Positions 1 through 13,100 of a stretch of DNA of 53,353 nt are shown piece after piece. A program made the translations under genes and the position numbers. Numbering within the stretch: the stretch's first letter is position 1; the number at the start of each line of letters is the position of its first letter. A model generated the notes under the pieces. That model had not been told where the DNA came from and did not search any database. It saw nothing but the letters and a program-made list of their open reading frames with translations. This DNA is from Acanthaster planci (lineage: Eukaryota > Echinodermata > Asteroidea > Valvatida > Acanthasteridae), in contig NW_019091579.1 of the NCBI RefSeq assembly GCF_001949145.1, positions 296,091-349,443 on the forward strand. The letters are read 5' to 3'.

Positions 1-875
1 GGTCTTAAATGTTAGACCACCACGCACATAGTTATTCCCATTTATAAATACCTTTTTTAGTCAGAGAATCACAGAAGTCAATATATGATGGATTCAGAAC
101 TGCCAACATGCCATACTCATTGTGGTGAGGTATACCGCACAATAGATTAAGAAATTTAAAGAAACTGAAGGCTCATTTGAATATCTTTTAATCTATTTTG
201 TGGTAATGCCTGACCTCAGGAAGGAGTATGGCAAGGTTGGCAGGTCTGTGGATTTCCAACGATTTTGTTCATATTCCCGAAAGCATCCCCCCATCCATTT
301 TATGGTATATTCCTTGTACAAGTTGTCCAGAATAATCTCCTTATGTGGACTTGGTGCCCGTGTGGCGAGCTGCATGCACGCGGATTCTTCATAAATCAGA
401 ATCGCTTAAACTGTCTCGTATCCAGGAGCCAGGACGTGATTTACACAGTGAGCATATCACTTCTCAGCGGGCATTATCACTTCTCAGCGGGCATTATCAA
501 ATGTTAATACACGGTAACGTTGCACGTTGTTGAATAGGGAAACTTTCTGAGGAGTCAACTATTTGTGAATGAAGGTGAATGAGGATGTAACATACACAAG
601 AACATACGCTACGTGTAGGTTCAGGGCTTTGAGCACATTAATTCTGCATTGCTGTGTGTTGTCACACTACAGAGTACCCTCAATACAACAAATTAAACCA
701 GTGCACTAAGAACTAGAAGTGTGATTTTCACACAGCCTTTTGTACATGTTTGACTTTCCATAATTAAGTTGGCTGCAGTTCATTCCAGTACAGTGGACAG
801 GGAGGTTTTTGAGGAAGGTCCTTTTCTTTTAAATTCAGGATCAGAGTTCTGGATGAGAGCCAGTTTCACACAAAC
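1..875. other. ABCA3-like intron 14 (partial)
   Basis: No exon-like reading frame with matching splice sites is seen, and nothing resembles the ABC signature region expected next. It includes a 20-base tandem pair at 458-497. Confidence 0.6.
458..497. repeat. 20-bp tandem duplication
   Basis: Two perfect copies of tcacttctcagcgggcatta in a row. Confidence 0.9.
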
Positions 876-1157
876 CTTCAGGGCAATGAAGAAATCCAGA
901 TGCTCCTTGACCGTCAACCGGTCGAAGAGCACGTTGTGCTGGGGGCAGAGGCCAAGGCTGGTCCGCACCTGGTCCATGTGGGTCCGGATGTCATAGCCGT
1001 TGACTTGGGCTGTACCCGAGCTGGGCGGGAAGAGGCCGGTCAGGATGGACATAGTGGTGGTCTTGCCCGCCCCGTTGTGGCCCAAGAGAGCAGTGATCTG
1101 GCCCTGGTACATGCTGACCGTCAGGTTGTCCACGGCCAACTTGCTGCCCACTGAACT
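876..1157 (-). CDS. ABCA3: ABCA3-like coding exon 14 (residues 524-617, NBD1 Walker A)
   Basis: Acceptor is a run of T followed by cag, donor CTGAAG|gtttgt, phases 0 to 0. It encodes [20 protein letters not shown], then Walker [22 protein letters not shown] and Q-loop [20 protein letters not shown]. This is the last exon in the window; the next one must lie left of base 1. Confidence 0.95.
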
Positions 1158-4100
1158 CTGAAAAAAAAAAAAAATTAGGACTCAAATGCTTTCAGAAGCA
1201 CTGATTGCTGTTCACAAGCTTGCTGTTGCAAAGTAACAAGGCTAGCCCTACATGTACCCGTGAAGAAATTATTTTGGCTACATGTATATGATGAATTATA
1301 AAGGGACCTGATATTTCATGGTCAACTCCATTCATGTACACGTAGTTCTACTACTATCGGCAACCACTGCCTACCACGTTTGAGAAATTATGCTTTTTTT
1401 GCCATCCCTATATTTGGTATGTTACCATGATCATTCATGTAGGAGCTAGCCTACAATGAATCAGTTTGATAATGGTATTCCAAAAGGCAAGGTCACTTGA
1501 GAACAAGGCATACATGTGATTTTGTGTATGGCCGCGCTGACCACGCTGATAGGGCAGATCTGGGGCATGTGTATATTGCATTTCCTGAATGATATTGGAT
1601 ATATATATGTAGCTGCGTTGCACCGAAATGGTAGCATCGAGCTGTATACTCCCCAGGGAGCTGAGACGGCATTTGGAATGTTTCATAGGCCCAGTGAGCA
1701 GGGGTAATAATAATGGAATTGGGCCTTGATCAGTTTTCCAGAGACATGTAAGTGTGCTATATAAATCTATGTCCGCTCTTTTTTCTGATTTTGGGGTATT
1801 TGCTACTGGAATACCAAACTGGCTCATAATACCAGAGAAGTTCAATTCAGTCATAAAGCTATAATTAGGCACTGATTCACTGATAAGAAAATACACATTC
1901 AACACTGTATGGCTGTAGGGAACCAGTTACACACAAGGCGGCTTCAGCATTCAGGTGTACATGTACATGTTGAATTCCATATATATATGCACACCGCACA
2001 TGTACTATGGTCCGGTCATACTCTCCAGTGGCGTCCAGCTCGTAGTAAATTGACAAGACTAAGAACCCGTAATAACTTGTCATTTTGCAATTTGTTTATT
2101 TGGAGATGATACTTCTGTCTTTTCCCCCAAGTTTCTTACCTTGTAGACTTTGGTCAGCCCCTTTATATGGATTCCTGCTGGAATGCCTTCTGGGCTGGCC
2201 TCATGATACTGCTGTCTTTTCCCCCAAGTTTCTTACCTTGTAGACTTTGGTCAGCCCCTTTATCTGGATTCCTGCTGGGATGCCTTCTGGGCTGGCCTCG
2301 TGATCAGCTGGATCCAGCCCTGTGTTCATTCCAATCTGTTCCATCAAGCCCAAAAAAGAAAGAAAGAAAAAATGGAATTCTATTTTATGATAATTATAAA
2401 TCTTACCCTATTTATGGGTTTATTGCTTGATAGATCCATCTTTTATTGGTGTGACTATGTTAAAGACTTATGAGGGAACATATCCTTTCTGCACACTAAC
2501 TCAACTCCCCTAGAATCAGCTAACGTTTGAATACATCCTGTTCAAAGTTATTACATGATGGTGCCCAAACCACACCCGAACTGGCTAATTAGCATCAAAA
2601 ACGTTAACTCAACTGTGGAACAAGTCATGTACAACATACCTTAAACTCTACCTGTGTACATTATGCCTGGCTTACAGCTTGGACTGGTCCATGTACCATT
2701 TCATTATCTTCAAACAACTTTAAGTGACACAGAACTGATACCTTATACCAAATTTTTAAAGACTTTATCATGCTCCTAAAACTGCACATTTGTGTTTCAA
2801 TTAACCTTATTTGCACATTATTTTAAAAGGTATCAGTAATATTGTGCATTTTTGGTTTTTATGCTAATGAAAATAACTAAATTCATAAGTAAGACTGTGA
2901 TGTCATCCTACATGTCCTAGGGTAAACACCTTGATGCTGTACTGTACAAAGACCTACTGAAATGTTTAACATTTTGACATTTTAAATTTCCTTGTCTTTG
3001 ATGATTCAGTATCAGGTGAGTATATGACAATGAGCCATGCGGCCAACTCTTTCTCAGAGTTTTCAATGAGCAAAATTTGGGTTCACAATTTCAACAGAAA
3101 AAAACACCTACTGAACATTGTCTGTCCTGATTGATATCACAGGAAACGTGCCCTCAGTTGTCCAGAAAAGCTTTGACTTTTTTTATTTTTTAATGGTTAA
3201 ATCCACTTTTCAATATGCTTGACCTTAAATGGATGCCATCTGGTTTTTCACATACTGAAGGAAACAAAAGATGCACAAAGAGTGTGCCTCAGAGAAAATG
3301 TCGTCGCATGGCGCCCTTGAATGAAAAAATTGAATAGACGAGAACCCTTGTGCATGCCCCATGATACATTACCTCATTTTCTTGGCCAACATGGGTTCCT
3401 TGCTTTCCAACAGACACTCCACACCAGTATGACCTTTGAAAGGGGAAATAGGCTGGTTTGGGTATGCCATAAGACCCCGGAAACACTGCCTCAATATACC
3501 TAAAAAGAAACAGGGAAAATTGTTGCAATTGATAACTACTTAAGGAATATTAAATGTTATTTTCAGTTCAATTTGAGATATTGCAATCGGTAATTTAATT
3601 CTTGAAATCCAAATGAATGAAACCCTTGCTCTCTCAAAGAAATCCATGCACTTTTAACCACATCTACTTTTAAATGCAGCTTTCTGAAAACATCCAATGT
3701 CTTCAACCAAGTCAAATCTGCACCTTCAATATGTTTTCATCTCGATTAAAAGATAACAAAAGTTTCCCCATTGTATTTGAAACATCTTAAGACCCAAATA
3801 AAATAGATTAAACTAATGCAATGAAAAAACAATCACATTTACAGGAATAGAACAGGAATTAAACAGAATAAAAAGCATCTGTGAAAGAAGTTGCAACATT
3901 GGAACAAAACAGGACTGAAACAGAATGTAAGCAATCTTTGTGAAAACACTCATAGAAGTGGATTTTAAAAACGAAACAAAAACAGCCTTCCTAAACAATC
4001 ACAAATGGAAATGAAACAGGAATTAAATAAAACAAGAACAGTCCACATGAAAACAGTCACAAAGCAGGAATAAGATCTAAACAGGAAACAAATTACACAT

Positions 4101-7100
4101 GACATCAGTCACAAACTTTTATACCATTTGTTCAAAAACATAACACAATGATTTCTACATGTACCGAACATTTGCCAGCAAGCAATCAACATGTTCAATG
4201 TGCCTTCTTGACATCTAGAAGATAAGTACATGTATTTTTGTTGCCAAAAGAATCCAAAATAGCAAAAACATGGAAATATTGGAACAAATTATTGCTCCCT
4301 GAGAATGAATTTCACTAAAAACTTGAAAATGCATGAATATTTTCTTTGTAGTTACTGCACATTACATAATGGCTTGACAGGCACTTCATCATTACTTGAC
4401 AAGGACAGTTTTGAGATTGAGTCTTTATGTTTTCATTACACGTATGTGTTTATAACGACAGGCTGAAAGGCGAGTAGCACTGACAAAAAAATAGCAAGAC
4501 CAATCTAGTCAGAAGTTCTGGCTAATACGAGCATCATGTGGCACTAATAGCGATTACTGGAGGATATTTTATTTACTGTTTTACATTCAGAAGCATAAAG
4601 TCTTCAAGTAAGGATGCATGGTGGTCTTTCTCAAGTCTTTTCTGAAGCCAACTCAAATGCAGGGTATCAGGCTTCAACTCATGTTCTAAGTAAAAAAACA
4701 ACTGCACCAAAGCAGGGCGACAGGATCAGAAAGATTTTCTAAGTAAACAAAAATGTTGCAAGAAAACTGTGTAACAAGGCAAAAAACAAAAAAGGTTTAT
4801 GTGAAGAAAACCATTACAACACGAATGAAACAGGGTCTGACCGACCAATATTTTGGCTTTAACAAAAAGGATAAACACCACATTTTATCCTAATTTTTTT
4901 AACCGGACAACACGAAAAAGACAAATCTTAAATAGAACTACAAGTAAAAAAGAAGAATACATGTACACGTATGTTCAGTAATTTCTTTGGGCATACCAAC
5001 AATATCAAGACACGCCACATACCAGGTGATCAGAAAATAAATCACGGTGTCCACGATGAACATCATAAACACAGTTCCCATGGTGAAAGGATCGTCAAGT
5101 GAGGGTGACGTTCTGATGTTGCTCCACTGCAAGCCCACATTCTTGCCTTCAAACAACGTCATCACCGTGACGCCAAACCCAAAGGCCACGTTAGACAGAA
5201 GACAAGAGGCTGTCTTGACTTGACTGGGGAAAAAAGGAAACACAAAATGAAAATTCAAAAAAAAAAAAAGCACAATCGAAATTGAATGCAAAACGCAGAA
5301 ATGAAAAGTAAGTTCTGACGGCAAGACCTTGCGATGGTGGTGATGTACTCTATAATGAAGTTGTACATCAAGCTTCTTCACGCCAGCTGCACACACTAAA
5401 ATCAAGAGCTCCGTGTTCGACAATGGCTATGCAAGCCATGAGTTAAGTCATTTTGTGAAATATTATGACATACAAATTCTTACCAAAAAAAATGAACACA
5501 TCTAAAACGTGAGACAACAATTTTCAATCATTTTCCATATCAGAGACATTGCAACATTTTTGGAAGCGGAGATGGTTAGATTTCAAATCTGTTTGAACAG
5601 CCCACTGAGATAATTAGAATTTAAAGTTTATTATCAATTCCCGGTACTCATTATCTATGGGTAATGGATCCCAGTGTGCATAGGACATAACTAATGAGAG
5701 TATAATTTCTATTGTGCAGAAAATGATATGTACGTTACTTTTTCAACAAAGAGTGAAATCATCAGTCTGATGAAAATGTATGCTCACACACATGTACAAA
5801 CCATTTGATGTCTTTCAACATGGTCCCGAAACTTTTAGCTTCTTCTTAACAAGTCAATAACCCATGACAGACTGATAACAAAGGATGATTGATTTTTCCT
5901 TTTTTCCTCCACATACAAAGTTTGTTTATGAAAGCTTTATGTTTTTTTCAAGTAAAGGAGTTTCTTCAAAAATGAATTTTGTTTCGACATGTATTCTACT
6001 ACAAATCACTTCCTCTTCATCCCGTTAATGCTTCGTTAATGTTAATGCTTGTTCCAGGGACAAGGCAACTCAATCAATTTAAAACACAGCGTACGTCTCA
6101 TGTACGTCTACACTGCCCCAGGAGGATATCTGAGTTACCGTGGTAACAGTGTTCAGATGTAATATCGTGTCTGTGTTTTTCTTGACGCACTGAATAGCGA
6201 ACTGAAAATTAGGAGACATCAAATCATCTCTTTGTGTAAAGCCTGATGCGTATTGTAAGAACGGCCTAGACTGCACTATTGAATGTGGGATCCAAAGAGT
6301 CAATGGACACACATGCTTACATGTCAGCTACATATATACATAGATGTGGATAGATTCTATAAAGGTGCTCAACTATTTTTCAGTAATTGTAGGAACTGAT
6401 GGAACAATGGTACATGTGTACATTGTACACACAATCTACAAGTATACAACACACACATTGTGGGGAACTGATAAAAGTTAAGGGGTCAACTTTCGGTCCC
6501 TTCAAAGTTGGTTTCAACGTTTCTAATGCAAGAAATTGCCCCCTCAATGAGGCAATGGCGTGTGAATGGAACAAAAATCAACAAAAATGTTCACGGGTAC
6601 TCGCATATGAACAAAAAATCAAAAGGCAAAAAAAAACAGGTAAAATAAATTCAACACCCAAACAACCGAAATGAAAGATTTCAATTTTTCTCTTTTTTTA
6701 ATCTCAATCGTACATCACTTTCCTGCTTTATATATGGAAATTTCCGCTTGTCTCCTTTACAATTCGGAACAAATTCTTCACTCAAGGCTCACAATTTCAC
6801 TCAAAAACGCAGGAGCAGCTAAAAAATCCCAAATTTCTAATTCACTTTGGCTTGCCTATGCCATTTCCATATACTTTTCAAGAAAAAATGACCAGCTTCA
6901 ATAAGCCATTTGCGAGTTAAGTTTGAATAAAATCTGGTACACTGAGTTCTTTAAATTCATGTGCACATCACAGCTTGAATTCTCCATACTAAAACCACTG
7001 TTGCTCTACCTTGTGATTCGGGGCAAGGTTTTGCTTAGTTACACAAGAGACACCTTGCAACAATACACTGTTCTCAATGGATAAGAAAGGCACAAAGGAA

Positions 7101-10100
7101 CCAGACCATTCCAGAGATGGTGGTTCCTATGGAAAAGCTTGCCCCAAATCACGAGGCATTGCAACAGTGTCTTTAGTCTGGGGAATTCAAATTGTTACAT
7201 TTCTGTGCAATCAGATAACCCAGTGTACCAGATTTTATTTAAATTTAACTCGCAAGTGGCTAATAGCCAACCACCACAACCTTCTGGAGGCAAAAAGGCG
7301 GGAGAGAGAAAAATCAAGCCGACAAAATAAATGCCTTCAGGATGATGAGATACAACAGACTCACACTGTGGAGCTGTCATACTGGATGAACATGAGGGGC
7401 AGGTAGTTAGCAAACCAGAAGACAAAGCCGAAGATGAGGCCAAGACGGGCACGGGAGAAAAGAACGCTGACGGCAAAGGCCCAGGCAATGCTGGCAGTGA
7501 GCCAAAGGAACAGAAAGACGAAGACGACGGTAGGATCTGAGTTGGGGAACACTCGTCCAATCTGCAGTGACATAAATATCAAGAAACTGGTTAACGGTTC
7601 AGAATGAATACAAAAGCGTGATGTAATGTGAAGGAAATAATGAACAAAAGCAAAACTGGACCTGGTCAATAATTTGAAAATGAAATTCAATCCATAATAC
7701 TACATATTTACCACGTTTTGATTAACCAATGGTAATGGGATTTTTTGGCAAAAATTTTGACTTTTAACCAACTTTTGATATAAGCCTATAGAGTCAAATG
7801 CCACAAATACTGATTTGCAAGAGTTGTTTGAACAGTAATTGTACAATGTTTCTCAAGTACAGCCACCTTGTACATGTTTGTTTTAACACTCTGGGATGTC
7901 CCCACTTGTAATATTTGCCTCCACAACAAGCTGTGCAAAGCAGCCAAGTTCAAGTAATCTTCTGCATTCTCAGACTCTGCATATGTGTGCACAACAATTG
8001 GTGGATTAGCATGCTTAAAACTCAACCTGAGGTTAGGAACACTTGATGTTTTATCTCACCAGCTATACCTAGATATCCAAATCATGTTCACCCACCCTCA
8101 ATTGCAACATGGATGAAGTATCTCCATCCAAAACTGGTTCTCTTTTGTAAAGAAAGATACATACACGTACATGTAGTTACATGTACATTGTGACAATAAC
8201 AAAAGTAAAAGGAGTGCAAGATTTTGTCAAATCAGCATCTTAACGCTGACGTAAGTGGAAAGTTTCCATGGCAACAGGCAGACTGAAATCCTTTTGAGAG
8301 GTGAGCCTAATGGCACTAATAGCTGAGTTTGGCAAGGCAGTTTAAGTCATCTTGATACACATGTGACAGACACTGACCAAGCTTGTACTTTAGCTACATG
8401 TACATGTATATTAAACAAAAACAGGTTGGCATGGAACCTTTCTGACTTTCTTGGCTAACGAGTTTCCCTAATATTTTTACACTACATTTTGTACAAGGGT
8501 AACCTGAGGCAACAACATCATTACCAACAAAAAGGCCGATATGTCTGATACTTCTAAATTTCCCCCTCACAGTGCCGCATCAATTCAGATGCACGTTAAG
8601 AGTTCACACACCCAGAGGGGGAGGGGAGTTAAGGTTATCCCTATACAGACTTCGTTGGCATCAATTAATTTCAAGTTCTGCATTGTCCAGATGGAGTTCT
8701 CCAAAGTAAACTCTTTCAAACAGCCAGATTTGAAAAACAGTGTGCTTTTTTTTTTTACCATGTTTACTACAAACAACCATTCTGCATCATTCAAAGGTTG
8801 CTAGTTCGCAAGTCGCTAAAGCCACTCTGAACAAATGGCTCAAGAAAGTTTGCAGGTGGAAGGCTGAGGGCTGTGGTTATAAATGAACATAAAAGCAAAC
8901 CAATGCTGGAGAATATACACAGATTATCAGGCAGGGTAGTCAGTGCAGGTTGAATTGGTACTTGGTTACTGTTTGTTTGTCAAGACAACTTTCAGTAGGT
9001 AGATTGGAGCTGGTCTTCTGCTTCAATATTGCAATAATCTCCACAGCAAAATATAAAAGTTGCAGGCTATATGATGGCTAGCAGATGCTACTATACATGT
9101 AAGTGGACACTGGTCTGAAAGTCAATACATATTTTCATTTGTTTTCACCTTGAAAGGGTTCTGTTTTCAAATAAAGATGTACAATATCAACTGACCATCA
9201 ACTAATTTGTTGCTGATTGCTTTCCAGATTACTACTTACGTAACTTTATATTTATAATATGCCCATGAGTCTCCTTCCGTTGTAAGGATCACAGCTAAAT
9301 TAAAAGAGACTGGAACGAAAACTAATTCTAATGGGGAAGAGGGGAAGAAAAGTAAAGAAAATACACAGCTTTGAGACTAAATGTCTGGAATCCAGGACCC
9401 AAACTGCAGTGTCGTGATGTGGAAAAGACCATCTGCTGGGTCTAATAATATGTAAAGTATTAATTCCAAATTTCCCCTGACATTGGTGAAGTCTTGATCT
9501 TTTCTGTATCCACTTCCCCCAACCCTAACTATGGTACATGAACGTAAATAATAAGCTACATGTGCATGTACCTACACATGTCCATTACATGTACACAGCA
9601 TGATGAACCTACAACAGAGAAGAAGAGGCAAACAAGAACCAGAAAACAGATTCAGGAGGTGAATGTGATGGTGGTCAACCATCGAGACCTCCAAAAATTA
9701 TTAAATTACGGAAAGAAATAACAGTTATAGTAATAATTTAAAAATGACATCCTGTGAGGGTTATTACATGTATTTGTACATCAGTAAATGTCATCAATTA
9801 CCCACAAGTGCATGTACAGTGTACATGTATGTACGTGTCCACCTGGCCACAACAATCGGACATAAAGAATCTGATGGGCCTGAGCTCCTCCCCCCTCCCG
9901 GAAAACGTCCTGGATCAACCCCTTGTCTTGTTGAACCCTGACCTTTCTGAATCCAACACGCATATATGCAGAATTTCAATGGTTCATAGGGGTTAGGGTT
10001 AATTACCTTCAGGAGGACGGTGATCAAGATGATCGGGATGAGGAGAAACACCAGATTCTTGATGAACCAAGCAACCCAGTGGATCCAGTTGGCTAGCCCC

Positions 10101-13100
10101 ATCATCTTCATGCTTTCCTTCAAGCGTTTCTCCTTCTCCAAAACCAACTCCTGAAAAGTATCCAAAACTGCGGCATCAATAACACCACATCACGGGTATT
10201 GAAATAAAATAATATACCGATATCTGCTCTATTATGCACATGCACTTAACATCTTTGAATCAAAATACATCAGACATGTATTCTTTTTTGTGTGGGTATA
10301 AAAGAGGAAACGAAATATGTTTAAAACCAAATGTTGCAAATGTATAACCAAATCTACTGTATTTACATGTATATACATGTAGCAACAAGCACAAAAAAAA
10401 GTGATTTTGAAACATAAATCTTTAGGAGTGTTTATTTTTGTTTTTGTCTATACATGTAGCTCAATCCTCTGATTTAACTTGATTTCACACACACCCTCTC
10501 CAGTTATTATGTAGGGTTGATACACGTTTTGAGTCAAAGCTATACTGATGTCGTTTGGCGTGTGCACATTTTTGGCTTGCCGAATGAATACTTCAAAACT
10601 GAGTTACCCTGGTGATGGTCCCTGCTGTGTAGATGAAGCTCAGACACAGCAGGAAAGGCATCAAGAATTCAAGGCTGGTTAGAAACCTGTCAGACAGGTA
10701 GGCTGCATGTGGGAATTGCTGGATAGAATAAAGGGCAGAGCACAAGAACATTAACATGTCACTGACAACAAAAGGAATCTCGGGCACAATCCCAGAATGC
10801 ATTTTGTGGGGAGGGGATTCACAAAGGGGACAATAAAAGGCATTTGGACAATGTGGCACATCGTTCTGTTCAATTACTTACACAAGGTACCGGTATTCTG
10901 TACAAAATTTGGAATGGAACTGCTCCTAATTCTGACGTCCTGTAACATGTAATCATGATATCATCTCAGGTCAGCAAACAACGTTCCTTGAGTTATCCTA
11001 GAGGTAAAATGTTACCCACACTTGGTGACAGGACATTTGCAGTGGCTGCTCCTACCGGTACATGTACAGAGCTAACAGAATCTCGCCATTTTCGAATGAA
11101 TGTACTAGCACAGTGACATTCATTCATTACATTAATTTCCATTTATTTCCTTAATTTGTGCCGTTACTGTGCCATTGATCATTTTTATGAAAATGGCACA
11201 TTATAAATTTTCAAATATTATTATTGTTATTATTATTATTCAAAAGCCTAACATGCCAAAATTAAAGCATGCTGTTGAGGAAATAGAAAACTTTCATTTG
11301 AAATACTAATGAGACCTTTTATCGATGCATACATGTACATGTACATGTAACTCTCCATTAAGACACACCCCCCACCTCCAAATGACAGCAGGTACAATGT
11401 ACCGGTACTGTTGAAGGTACATGTAGCACGTACATGTAATAAGGGACATAGCACATAATTTTGCTCCCATCATCATAATCAGGGAGAAGACTGACTCTCG
11501 CATGCTTGCCACTATGGTGATTTACATTAGACATCACGTATACTGAAGGTGGTGGAAGATTTCTTTCCATGCAGTTGATGACATTCTTGGGGATTGATTA
11601 ACTCAAGCGAGGGAGAGATTCAACAGAGCAGCCCCCTGCTAAGAGTTCTCTGGGTATTTAATGCAATGCTAAAAACAGCTTCCTTTTCAATAAAAATCCT
11701 TCGACAGAGACAGACTGGCAACAATTCTTGTGGTCTACAGGTACATGTACATGATAGGCGTAATCAAAATATCAATATCAACATCAGTATCAACCATACG
11801 CAGTTAAATCAATCAATTTTTTAAAATCAAGACCAAAAACCCAATTTACCGGGTTCATTATGAGAATGCAGACAAATTTGAACATTACATGTACATGTAC
11901 CGGTACCAACAATTTGAGTGTCAAGAGCTCATAACACCCATCCCACATCTGCCTCTCAATTCAGCTTTACAAGAAACTAACTGTTCAAAAAACCAGGCTG
12001 AGCAATGGTGATTTGTAACTACATGTACATGTACATGTATCTTGCATACAGGGAAAACTGGGTGTCACTCATGTCTGATCTTACAGTACAATTACCCGGA
12101 ACAAGAAAATGAATTCTGTGAACTGAACAAACTTTCTAATCTCAACGAGGGTAGTGCCATCGTCACAGGTACATTTACTGATTTCCATGGTAACTCTTCA
12201 CCTGTGGGATTCACTATAAATCCACTGCTTCTGCCAAGGACACCAAGATCTGATTCTCCTCACCTGCAACTGTACTTGGACGGTGCGCAATTTCTGGAAA
12301 GCTCCAAAGAGACCATCCAACCCAGCAACATGAAAGGCAGCAATGACTGAGTCTACAGCATGCTGCAAAGCTAGGAAGCGGGTTTTGTACAAGCTTGGAA
12401 GGGGAAATAAGGTTTAAGATGCAAGCAATTAGGCAAGCAAAAATTAATGAGGAACATGCACTGGCATCATGTGATGTTAGCTATAAAATACAAGATCGTT
12501 AGTACGCGTGGGCTATTTCCAGAAAAAAGATTTTGAGGTTAACTCTGACTGAAATTTTGGCCGTTTACTGACAGTCTGCAATTCTAAATGTAAATAAATA
12601 TGAACAAGTACCGTCCATCTCTGGTAGTTTAGATGTTCTACACACATGTACATGTACACAGATCAATATTTAGAACAATGGAAAAATTGATGATGGATAT
12701 TTTCCAGCATGCAATGAACAACTTTGGCTCCAGTTTAATGTGAAGTACTTGTATGCCTAGACATAAATACATGTAAATAAAGAGTGTATCAGTATAAACA
12801 TCTAATCAACAGAGGTTTAAACTCCTCTGAATTCAATTGAAAAAATATGGCAATGTACATCTACATGTACATATAAGCAGCTTACTGAGTCTAGCTGAAT
12901 CTAACAAATACAAAAATAGCTGGTTTCAGTCTTAACTCATATCACACATGTAGTATACATTTACATGTACACTCATCAAACATCTGAACTTTACAGGTTT
13001 TGAAGAAAAAAAGGGCATGTGCTTAATGAGGTTAAGTACCAACTGACATGCTTTTCCAAACAAACAGAGCATGCACACCTTTAAAAATCATTCCGCTGAA

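Noticed and set aside
1435-1905. 156-codon minus-strand open frame
   Set aside because: Lies over the SINE-like element on the opposite strand and resembles no family; no splice or start context.
9990-10002. Telomere-like ggggttagggtta (also at about 42000, 27093 and 26105)
   Set aside because: Only one or two units each; far too short for an interstitial telomere array.
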